From Gemmatimonadota bacterium (GTDB lineage Bacteria > Gemmatimonadota > Gemmatimonadetes > Longimicrobiales > Gaopeijiaceae), in NCBI GenBank assembly GCA_028874985.1, contig JAPPGI010000194.1, positions 1-51,433 on the forward strand: 51,433 nucleotides of DNA, written 5' to 3'. Every line of letters begins with the position of its first letter. Within the stretch, counting starts at the first letter, position 1. Shown here piece by piece: positions 45,402 through 51,433 of this stretch. The position numbers and the translations under genes are program-made. The notes beneath the pieces are model-generated. The model was not told the origin of the DNA and did no database searches. It was given only the letters and a program-made list of their open reading frames with translations.

Positions 45402-45460
45402 TCCCTTCACCTTTCTCCCGAGCCTTGGGGCGACGCCGCTGTTTTTCTACGACAGGATTC

Positions 45461-45491
45461 GTAATAGGCGGTCACGCTCGACGCGTGTCAA
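45461..45491 (-). promoter_or_regulatory. Possible sigma70 promoter of the propeller array
   Basis: On the minus strand TTGACA (45491 to 45486) is followed after 19 bp by TATTAC (45466 to 45461). The -35 is perfect; the spacer is two bases longer than optimal. It lies about 60 bp upstream of the first array gene, between that gene and the HupE-like gene stop. Confidence 0.4.
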
Positions 45492-45526
45492 GTGCGGATC
45501 GTCCCTTGTGGAAAATGCCGAGGGGA

Positions 45527-46981
45527 CTATGTCCACGCGCCGACAGGCCTCCGCCGCCTTTTCCCCCGGTCTCCCTTCGACACTCCGAACCGCGCCGCCA
45601 GTTGCCGGTACAGCACCCCCAGCCCCCACCCCACCCCCACCACGATCAGCGCGAGCAACACCCAACGCAGCACCACCGCCCCGAACCCCGCGTCCATCAC
45701 CGGCCTCACGAACTCGTACGCCCTCAGCACCCCCCACCGCTCCGCCATCCAGTGCAGACTCGTGTGCGCCACCAGCGCCGACACCACGATCGCCCCGATG
45801 CGCGGCTTCATCACCTTCGAAAACAGCAGAGCGAGCCCGGGTACCATGAACACCAGCACCACCAGCTGCCCGAGCTCCACACCCACGTTGAACCCCAGCA
45901 GCGACGTGAACAGGTGCGATCCCGCGAACTGGAGCGACTCGCCGAGCTGAAACGAAAACCCGAACCCGTGCACGAGACCGAAGCCGAAGGCCCACGCCCA
46001 CCGCCGCCCCAGCGCCTTCCCCACGATGTTCTCGAGCGCCATGAAGACGATCGAGGCCGCGATCAGCATCTCGATGAGCGGGGGGAACCACAGCGCTTCG
46101 GGCGCGAGCCCCAGCACCGACGCGACCAGGGTGATCGAGTGCGCCACGGTGAAGGCGGTCACCACCGACACCAGCGGCCAGATGCGCCTGAGCGGAATCA
46201 CCAGGCAGAGCAGGAACAGCAGATGGTCGATGCCGTCCAGGATGTGGGCGAAGCCGAGGGCGACGAAGTTGAGCAGCGCCTGGTGCCACCGGGGATCGAG
46301 GCGGACCAGGCCGGGGTTGCCCCGGTACTGGAAGACCCGATCAGCGCCATCCGGGGTGATGAAGCGCAGCACGGTGGTGGTGCGGAGTCCCAGGTGCGCC
46401 CAGGCGGGGTCGATCGAGAAGCGGGACCGGGCCGACTCGACGGGGACGCGCATCATCACGTCGAGCACGGCCTGTTCCAGCATGAGGTCGGTGGCGGGGG
46501 GAAGGGGCGGGGCGGCGATGTGCGCCACGGCGCGGTCGTAGTCGGCGAAGGAGGGGTCGGAGGGAAGCGAGATGCGGGCTCCGGTGACGATGGGCGCCGG
46601 GAGAAGGACGGATTCCTCGTAGAGGGTGACGTAGCCGGCGATCCACACGGTCGCCTGGTCCGCCAGCAGGGCCGTGGCGCCCTCGATGTCGACGTAGCCG
46701 GGGCCCCGCACGGGGAAGTCCACGTCGCGCATGGAGGTGAGGGGGACGCGGACGACGAGGTTGAGCGCCACCGCCTCGGCCCTGACGAAGGCGCGCACGA
46801 TGACGTCGGCGGGGATCTCGTGGGGGGCGGGCGGGCGGGCGGGGGGACCGGGCGCGGGGACCGGGTGCGAGGACCGGGTGGCCGTCTCCGGCGCGCCCAC
46901 CCCTCCCGCAGGCGCAACGGGCATCCACATCGCCGCCGCGAGCGCGGCAATCGCGCCGCTCCGCCGTGTCCGTCCTTTCAT
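45527..46981 (-). CDS. HupE/UreJ-type membrane protein with large N-terminal extracytoplasmic domain
   Basis: Protein of 484 residues. Signal region, then about 200 residues of extracytoplasmic sequence (RAFVRAEAVALNLVVRVPLT; LLADQATVWIAGYVTLYEES), then seven or so helices forming a HupE/UreJ_2 domain: FVALGFAHILDGIDHLLFLL, LVSVVTAFTVAHSITLVASV, FGFGLVHGFGFSFQLGES and VSALVAHTSLHWM, with the conserved histidines and Asp expected for metal transport. HupE relatives act in nickel or cobalt handling. No hydrogenase or urease gene is in the window, so the metal is unknown. ATG at 46981. Confidence 0.82.
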   Translation of the reverse strand: MKGRTRRSGAIAALAAAMWMPVAPAGGVGAPETATRSSHPVPAPGPPARPPAPHEIPADVIVRAFVRAEAVALNLVVRVPLTSMRDVDFPVRGPGYVDIEGATALLADQATVWIAGYVTLYEESVLLPAPIVTGARISLPSDPSFADYDRAVAHIAAPPLPPATDLMLEQAVLDVMMRVPVESARSRFSIDPAWAHLGLRTTTVLRFITPDGADRVFQYRGNPGLVRLDPRWHQALLNFVALGFAHILDGIDHLLFLLCLVIPLRRIWPLVSVVTAFTVAHSITLVASVLGLAPEALWFPPLIEMLIAASIVFMALENIVGKALGRRWAWAFGFGLVHGFGFSFQLGESLQFAGSHLFTSLLGFNVGVELGQLVVLVFMVPGLALLFSKVMKPRIGAIVVSALVAHTSLHWMAERWGVLRAYEFVRPVMDAGFGAVVLRWVLLALIVVGVGWGLGVLYRQLAARFGVSKGDRGKRRRRPVGAWT

Positions 46982-47150
46982 CCAACCCCTCCAACAAGCC
47001 TGTCGCCGGGATCCGGCCGCCGTTCGGGCCGGGCGACCGGGCTCTCGCGGCGGACTGCTACGCTGGCCCCCAACCCCTTGGCTGACAAGCCTCGAGCACC
47101 GTACCTTGCCCCGCACCGTCGCCCGTGCCTCCCACCGTGGCAACACCGCC

Positions 47151-48323
47151 ATGAAGCGCAAAAGACTGCTCCTCGCCAGCCTCGTGGTCACCGCGCTGGC
47201 CGCGTACGTCGCCCAGGGCCGCCTGCAGGCCGCGGCCGACCGCATCGCCGAGGCGCCCATCTTCGAGGTCGACCCCTTCTGGCCCCAACCCCTTCCCAAC
47301 CACTGGGTTCTGGGGTCCGTCGTGGGCGTCGGCGTGGACTCGCGCGACCATGTCTTCATCGTGCACCGCCGGGCGCCGCTCAACGAACGCACCGAGATCG
47401 GCGCGGCCCAGGATCCGCCCACGGGCGAGTGCTGCATACCGGCGCCGTACGTGCTCGAGTTCGACCCGGAGGGCAACCTGGTCAACGCCTGGGGCGGGCC
47501 CGGCGAGGGATACGTCTGGCCGGCGTCGAACCACGGGATCACCGTCGACCCGATGGACAACCTCTGGATCGGGGGTAACGGGCCCGACTCGCACATCCTC
47601 AAGTTCTCGCGCGACGGGGAGTTCCTCGCGTCGTACGGGGAGGTGGGCGCCGAGATCCCCAACAGCAACGCCACGACGCACTTCGGACGCGTGGCCAAGG
47701 TCGCCTTCGACGCCGAAGCGGGCGAAGCGTACCTGGCAGACGGCTACGGCAACAGGCGGGTGGCGGTGCTGGACATGAACACGGGCGAACTCAAGCGCTA
47801 CTGGGGCGCCTACGGCAACGAGCCCGACGACACTCGCATGGGCCCCTACGACCCCGACGCGCCGCTGCCGCGGCAGTTCCGCAATCCGGTCCACTGCGCG
47901 GAGCCCGCGCGCGACGGTCTGGTGTACGTGTGCGACCGCCAGGCCAACCGCATCCAGGTCTTCCGCAGGGACGGGACGTTCGTGGACGAGGTGCGGATCG
48001 CGCCTCGCACCCTGGGCGACGGGTCCACCTGGGACATCGCCTTCTCGCGCGATCCCGGGCAGCGGTACATGTACGTAGCCGACGGAAAGAACATGAAGGT
48101 GTACGTGATGGACCGGCTGGAGCTGGAAGTGCTCACCAGCTTCGGTGACGGGGGGCGCCAGCCGGGACTCTTCTTCGCCGTGCACAGCATCGCGACGGAC
48201 TCGCACGGCAACATCTACACGACCGAGACCTACGAGGGGAAGCGCGTGCAGAAGTTCCTCTACAGGGGTCTGGGGCCGGTGACGGCGGCGAACCAGGGGG
48301 CGCCCTGGCCGAGAAACAACTGA
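47151..48323 (+). CDS. Secreted NHL-repeat protein (peptidylglycine lyase-like propeller)
   Basis: Protein of 390 residues. Signal peptide LLLASLVVTALAAYVAQGRLQ, then a six-bladed NHL propeller: VVGVGVDSRDHVFIVHRR, YVLEFDPEGNLVNAWGGPGE, SNHGITVDPMDNLWIGGNG, GEAYLADGYGNRRVAVLD, GLVYVCDRQANRIQVFRRDG and HSIATDSHGNIYTTETYEGK. The sequence is unlike the GEGPGEF propellers of the array. The fold is shared with peptidyl-alpha-hydroxyglycine amidating lyases, but catalysis is not assured. It is followed 38 bp later by a lectin-like gene on the same strand. Confidence 0.85.
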   Translation: MKRKRLLLASLVVTALAAYVAQGRLQAAADRIAEAPIFEVDPFWPQPLPNHWVLGSVVGVGVDSRDHVFIVHRRAPLNERTEIGAAQDPPTGECCIPAPYVLEFDPEGNLVNAWGGPGEGYVWPASNHGITVDPMDNLWIGGNGPDSHILKFSRDGEFLASYGEVGAEIPNSNATTHFGRVAKVAFDAEAGEAYLADGYGNRRVAVLDMNTGELKRYWGAYGNEPDDTRMGPYDPDAPLPRQFRNPVHCAEPARDGLVYVCDRQANRIQVFRRDGTFVDEVRIAPRTLGDGSTWDIAFSRDPGQRYMYVADGKNMKVYVMDRLELEVLTSFGDGGRQPGLFFAVHSIATDSHGNIYTTETYEGKRVQKFLYRGLGPVTAANQGAPWPRNN

Positions 48324-48361
48324 GCGAACCGGACGGCAGTAGACAAGGAGCGGTGACAGGC

Positions 48362-49063
48362 ATGAAGACCTTCGCGATCGCAGCGTGCGTGGCGGTGGCC
48401 GGGGCGGTGGCGGGCGCCACCCGGACCGGGGACGCGGATCCGGCGCCCGCAGAGGCGGACGGACCCCCGCGGGAGGCCGCGCAGGAACCCATGACCTTCT
48501 TCGTCACCAGCGTCGGGCCCGGCGACGGGGCGAACCTGGGGGGTCTCGAAGGCGCCGACGCCCACTGCGAGACGCTGGCCGCCGCGCAGGAGGCGGGAGG
48601 ACGGGGGTGGCGGGCCTACCTGAGCACGATCAACGAGGACGGGAGCGCGGCGGTGAACGCCCGCGACCGGATCGGGAGCGGTCCGTGGCACAACCAAGTC
48701 GGGAAGCTGATCGCCAGCGACATCGACGAGCTTCACTCCGAAGCGGCCAACCTGGACAAGGAGATGATCCTCACCGAGATGGGCGACACGGTGAACGGCC
48801 GCGGCGACAACCCCAACATGCACGACATCCTGACCGGCTCCGACCTGGACGGCACCGCCTTCACCAGCCGGGGCTACGACAACTGCGGCAACTGGACCGG
48901 CAACGGCGAGGGAATGGCCCGGGTGGGGCACCACGACCGCCTGGGCGGCGGCCAGCATCCCACCTCGTGGAGTTCCGCCCACTTTTCGCGGGGATGCGGC
49001 CAGGAAGACCTGCGGGGGACGGGCGGCAGCGGGTTGTTCTACTGCTTCGCGGCGGGCGGGTGA
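48362..49063 (+). CDS. Secreted DUF1554/collagen-lectin-like protein
   Basis: Protein of 233 residues. Signal peptide TFAIAACVAVAGAVAGATRT and an acidic Ala/Pro linker, then an endostatin/lectin-like domain: MTFFVTSVGPGDGANLGGLE, ADAHCETLAAAQEAGGRGWR, AYLSTINEDGSAAVNARDRI, DGTAFTSRGYDNCGNWTGN and GSGLFYCFAAGG. This arrangement of Cys and Gly is that of DUF1554-type proteins. The ATG at 48362 has AAGGAG 12 bp upstream; a GTG at 48353 is too close to it. Confidence 0.8.
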   Translation: MKTFAIAACVAVAGAVAGATRTGDADPAPAEADGPPREAAQEPMTFFVTSVGPGDGANLGGLEGADAHCETLAAAQEAGGRGWRAYLSTINEDGSAAVNARDRIGSGPWHNQVGKLIASDIDELHSEAANLDKEMILTEMGDTVNGRGDNPNMHDILTGSDLDGTAFTSRGYDNCGNWTGNGEGMARVGHHDRLGGGQHPTSWSSAHFSRGCGQEDLRGTGGSGLFYCFAAGG

Positions 49064-50286
49064 CGCGCCCCGAAGCGACGCTTCGAGCGGCGTAGCCGAA
49101 GCATCACCAGCACGACGGAGAAACCGGTCCACGCCATCGCGACCGTGGCGAGCGCGAAGACCCCGGCCATCAGCTGCCCTGCCAGGCCCCAGTACTCGCC
49201 TGTGTGGGCATGGCGGAGCAACTCCTGGGCCCGGTGACTCCGCGGCTCGTCGCGAAAGGACTTCAGGGACAGTACGGCGCCGCTGCCACGGTCCACCGTG
49301 ACCACGCTCGCCTTCTGGGGCTGTCCGGCACGACCGGTCCGCACCTCCGCAACCATCCGCTCGTCGTCCGGCCGCGGGACCGCGAGAACGATCCCGCGCC
49401 ACCCGGGCACGGTCGCGCCCGCCGCCGCCAGGGCTCCCGCGAGGCCGCCCTGCCCGTCCGGCACGACCCGGTCCCCGCGGGCCTCGACGGCGGTTGAAGG
49501 TGCGGTCCGGGCCACATCCTCCCCCACCCCGGCCCCACCCGGCATCAAGGCACCCACGACCGCATACACCCGGTCCCCCACCGCCGGGTACGACATCACG
49601 ACCCCGGTTGCCGAGATCAGCACCAGGGGAGCAACCGACCATATCCCTATCACAAGGTGCAGGTTCAGTTGCCGCCCGGGACCCCGGGCGCACCGCCGCA
49701 CGAGGAGGTTCTCGGCCAGCGTCCTTCGAGTGACGGGACGCGGAATCCAGAGCAGCGGCCCCGTGAGAAGCAGGAAAAGGAAGGCCACGTTGGCCGCGCC
49801 GGTCACGGCCCGGCCGGTGCGCACCTCCGCACCGGACACCCCCAGCCAGCGGTGCCAGCCGCGCACCCCATCGAAGAAGCCTTCGAGGAACGGGAAGCCT
49901 CCCCCCACCACCTCACCCGTCCAGGGATTCACGAAAACGCGCCGGTCCCGACCCGCATGGACCTGAACGGCGGCGTCGGGACGCGAGCCATACTCGATCG
50001 AGGTCGCCGTGAAAGGAACTCCTCCCTCGGCACCCCACTTCTCCGCCGCGGCCACGAGATCGTCGGGGGGCCGGCGCCGCAAGCCCTCCGGCACGGCCAC
50101 CGACCGGCGCCGCTCAGCCAGCGACATGAGTGCGTCCTCGCCTGCGATGACCGCACCGGTCGCGGCCATCGTCACGATGAACAAGCCAACGGCGACTGCC
50201 ACCGAAAGGTGCAGCCGGAAGAGGACCTTGCGGAACAATTCCGAAAACCGGGGACGCGGCGGAAGCCCCGCTCGCCGTGGCGTCAG
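49039..50286 (-). CDS. PepSY-domain transmembrane protein
   Basis: PepSY_TM (iron-regulated membrane protein) family, about 400-415 residues, four transmembrane helices: LHLSVAVAVGLFIVTMAATGA, GAANVAFLFLLLTGPLLWI, LNLHLVIGIWSVAPLVLISATG and LAGQLMAGVFALATVAMAWTG, with PepSY segments between them (VFVNPWTGEVVGGG; ASVVTVDRGSGAVLSL). A His in WHRWLG and later His residues in HAHTGEYWG are typical. The start is uncertain. A CTG at 50286 overlaps the stop of the HhH gene; a TTG at 50238 gives MFRKVLFRLHLS, the usual family N-terminus. Such proteins often accompany siderophore receptors or act as ferric reductase-like modules. The 3' end overlaps that of the lectin gene, which is convergent. Confidence 0.83.
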   Translation of the reverse strand: MTPRRAGLPPRPRFSELFRKVLFRLHLSVAVAVGLFIVTMAATGAVIAGEDALMSLAERRRSVAVPEGLRRRPPDDLVAAAEKWGAEGGVPFTATSIEYGSRPDAAVQVHAGRDRRVFVNPWTGEVVGGGFPFLEGFFDGVRGWHRWLGVSGAEVRTGRAVTGAANVAFLFLLLTGPLLWIPRPVTRRTLAENLLVRRCARGPGRQLNLHLVIGIWSVAPLVLISATGVVMSYPAVGDRVYAVVGALMPGGAGVGEDVARTAPSTAVEARGDRVVPDGQGGLAGALAAAGATVPGWRGIVLAVPRPDDERMVAEVRTGRAGQPQKASVVTVDRGSGAVLSLKSFRDEPRSHRAQELLRHAHTGEYWGLAGQLMAGVFALATVAMAWTGFSVVLVMLRLRRSKRRFGARHPPAAKQ

Positions 50287-50825
50287 TCGAGGGTTACGTA
50301 CCGCTCCAGGCGAGCTACTTCGGCTTCGTCCACGTATTTGCCGATCTCGCGACGGAACTGGTCCATGTCGGCGTAGGGACGGTACTCCTCGAACTCGTGA
50401 GCCATCCGGTCGCCGACCCCGGGAATCAGGAGAATCTCCTCCCGGGTGGCGTCGTTGAGGCTGATCGGCAGCCACACCGACCCGTACATGTCCAAGGCCG
50501 CCTCCTCGCCAACGGCACCTGCGAGCGCGGCGTGCACGTCGGCCATCCGGGCGAAGGGGCGTCCGGCCTCGATGGCGGCGACGGCTTCGGGTGTCATCCC
50601 GGCCACGGCGGCAAGATCCTCACCGGAAGCGTCGTTGGGGTTTAGGAACGATGCCCCGTCCCCGCCACCCACGTCCCCAGCGGCCTCGCCGGCCCCGGTC
50701 TCCATCGTGGCCGGGGCCTGCGAGGCGGCTGCGGCGGCTTCCGCCTCGGCGGAGTCGGTATCGCCTCGGGCACAGGCCGCGAGGAGAGCGCCCAGCAGCA
50801 GCGCGGCGGGAAGGACAGCGCGCAC
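50283..50825 (-). CDS. Lipoprotein with helix-hairpin-helix domains
   Basis: Protein of 180 residues. Lipoprotein signal LLLGALLAACARG (lipobox LAAC), Ala/Glu-rich linker, then two ComEA-like HhH units: FLNPNDASGEDLAAVAGMTP and SLNDATREEILLIPGVGDRM. HhH motifs usually bind DNA; on an exported lipoprotein they may serve DNA uptake or only a structural purpose. GTG start at 50825. It lies 8 bp after an acidic lipoprotein gene and overlaps the PepSY gene. Confidence 0.78.
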   Translation of the reverse strand: MRAVLPAALLLGALLAACARGDTDSAEAEAAAAASQAPATMETGAGEAAGDVGGGDGASFLNPNDASGEDLAAVAGMTPEAVAAIEAGRPFARMADVHAALAGAVGEEAALDMYGSVWLPISLNDATREEILLIPGVGDRMAHEFEEYRPYADMDQFRREIGKYVDEAEVARLERYVTLD

Positions 50826-50833
50826 GACGACGG

Positions 50834-51136
50834 TCAGTCTGTTCCGGACGTGTCGGGCGGTGCCGCCATCGTGTCCGCCTGCATCTCGTCGCCCTCGCCC
50901 TCGGCGTGGCCTTCCTCTCCGTGATCCTCGTCTCCGCCCTCCTCCATGCCCTCCCCTTCCATGTCCATGCCCTCCCCCTCGGCCTCCATGGACTCACCTT
51001 CGGCCTCCATGACCTCTCCGGCGTCCGTGTCGTCGGCGTCCGTGTCGGCGGATTCGGTGTCCCCCCCGGCGCACGCGAGCGCGAACACCGGCATGAGAAC
51101 GAAGGCAAGCAGCAGGGTCAGAGTCTTCTGTCGCAT
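50834..51136 (-). CDS. Small acidic Met/Glu/His-rich lipoprotein
   Basis: Protein of 100 residues. Signal peptide LLLAFVLMPVFALACAGGDT (lipobox ALAC). The mature part is low complexity: repeated EAEGE-M units (AEGESMEAEGEGMDMEGEGM) and a His-containing stretch (DEDHGEEGHAEGEG). No folded domain is apparent. The mix of Met, Asp, Glu and His is compatible with weak metal binding in the envelope. Start ATG at 51136. It leads the three-gene minus-strand group with the HhH and PepSY genes. Confidence 0.75.
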   Translation of the reverse strand: MRQKTLTLLLAFVLMPVFALACAGGDTESADTDADDTDAGEVMEAEGESMEAEGEGMDMEGEGMEEGGDEDHGEEGHAEGEGDEMQADTMAAPPDTSGTD

Positions 51137-51378
51137 CGATTCTCTCCTCTCGGGCGAGTGGTGTGTCAGTGTGAGCCTCGGGATGCAGATTTGGATACCC
51201 GGCTTCACCTTGGCGACATTATACGGGTGTGAGCGCGATCGCGCCAACGAACGCCTGCTGCGGCGTGTCGAACGCCCCGTAAGTCGGTGTCTCCAGTGAC
51301 GACACGCCCCCGCCGCCCCCCTCGTCGTCGCGCCCGCCGGACCCGCGCCTCGCCGGCCTCCGTGCAACGCACCGTCAG

Positions 51379-51433
51379 TGGAGCCAACCGGGATCGAACC
51401 GGTGACCTCTGGCTTGCAAAGCCAGCGCTCTCC
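51379..51433 (-). tRNA. tRNA-Ala(UGC), cut by the window edge
   Basis: The minus strand reads D-arm tail GGAGAGCGC, an anticodon arm CTGGC-TTTGCAA-GCCAG (anticodon TGC), variable loop AGGTC, a T-arm ACCGG-TTCGATC-CCGGT and the acceptor 3' strand TGGCTCC with discriminator A. The 5' acceptor strand and part of the D-arm lie beyond the window. CCA is not encoded. Confidence 0.93.

Noticed and set aside
45425-47578. 717-codon plus-strand frame across the HupE region
   Set aside because: Antisense shadow of the HupE-like gene, rich in His/Arg/Pro, joined by chance to the NHL gene region.

Overview
The window is GC-rich DNA that reads like a bacterial chromosome segment. The main lineage clues are a tandem family of secreted six-bladed beta-propeller proteins, a very large secreted ankyrin protein, a fused 2-oxoacid:ferredoxin oxidoreductase and many lipoproteins. 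This content is typical of Gemmatimonadota (marine or host-associated type), but the assignment is inferred from gene content only; no rRNA is present. The window opens with a run of 49 C, probably an assembly or sequencing artefact. The first genes, a sensor kinase and its response regulator, carry three single-base frameshifts, so the left edge may be of low quality.

Layout. 0.2-2.1 kb: GAF-PAS histidine kinase and OmpR-type regulator, both frameshifted. 2.5-5.8 kb (minus): secreted hypothetical protein, cardiolipin synthase-like PLD protein and RsmC-like rRNA methyltransferase. 5.9-8.2 kb: serine hydrolase, ProX/YbaK deacylase and a small lipoprotein. 8.4-15.2 kb (minus): a complete phosphate-starvation locus made of an OprP/OprO-like porin, pstS, a PhoU fusion, pstC, pstA and two pstB genes. 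The pstS and porin genes share a two-unit direct repeat that looks like a PHO box. 15.4-17.3 kb (minus): NfeD and flotillin pair. 17.5-18.3 kb: AbrB/PIN toxin-antitoxin pair with promoter and operator. 18.3-23.2 kb: korC(gltD-like)-korA-korB operon. 23.2-31.2 kb: accessory zone with an HNH nuclease, two AAA/DUF4143 ATPases, a third decayed ATPase, a decayed Rieske gene, a decayed propeller gene, a pterin dehydratase and an esterase. 31.2-45.4 kb (mostly minus): secreted beta-propeller paralogues, some intact, one split by an in-frame TGA and one reduced to a C-terminal fragment, plus a roughly 1,200-residue ankyrin lipoprotein inside the array and a divergent TonB gene. 45.5-51.4 kb: HupE/UreJ-like membrane protein, NHL-repeat protein, DUF1554-like lectin, PepSY membrane protein, HhH lipoprotein, acidic lipoprotein and a truncated tRNA-Ala.

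Most unusual points. (1) A dispersed repeat of about 125-150 bp with a palindromic core (CCAATAGC-N3-GCTATTGG) occurs at least five times in the first 14 kb. It sits against stop codons and inside coding sequence; one copy is inserted in frame through the signal-peptide region of pstS. (2) The two PstB ATPases have complementary defects: one lacks the H-loop histidine and the other has a degenerate signature motif. This is the pattern of a heterodimeric ABC transporter with one active and one degenerate ATP site, unlike the usual PstB homodimer. (3) The PhoU protein carries a C-terminal low-molecular-weight phosphatase/ArsC-like domain whose catalytic Cys and Arg are gone. Together these suggest a remodelled phosphate uptake and signalling system.
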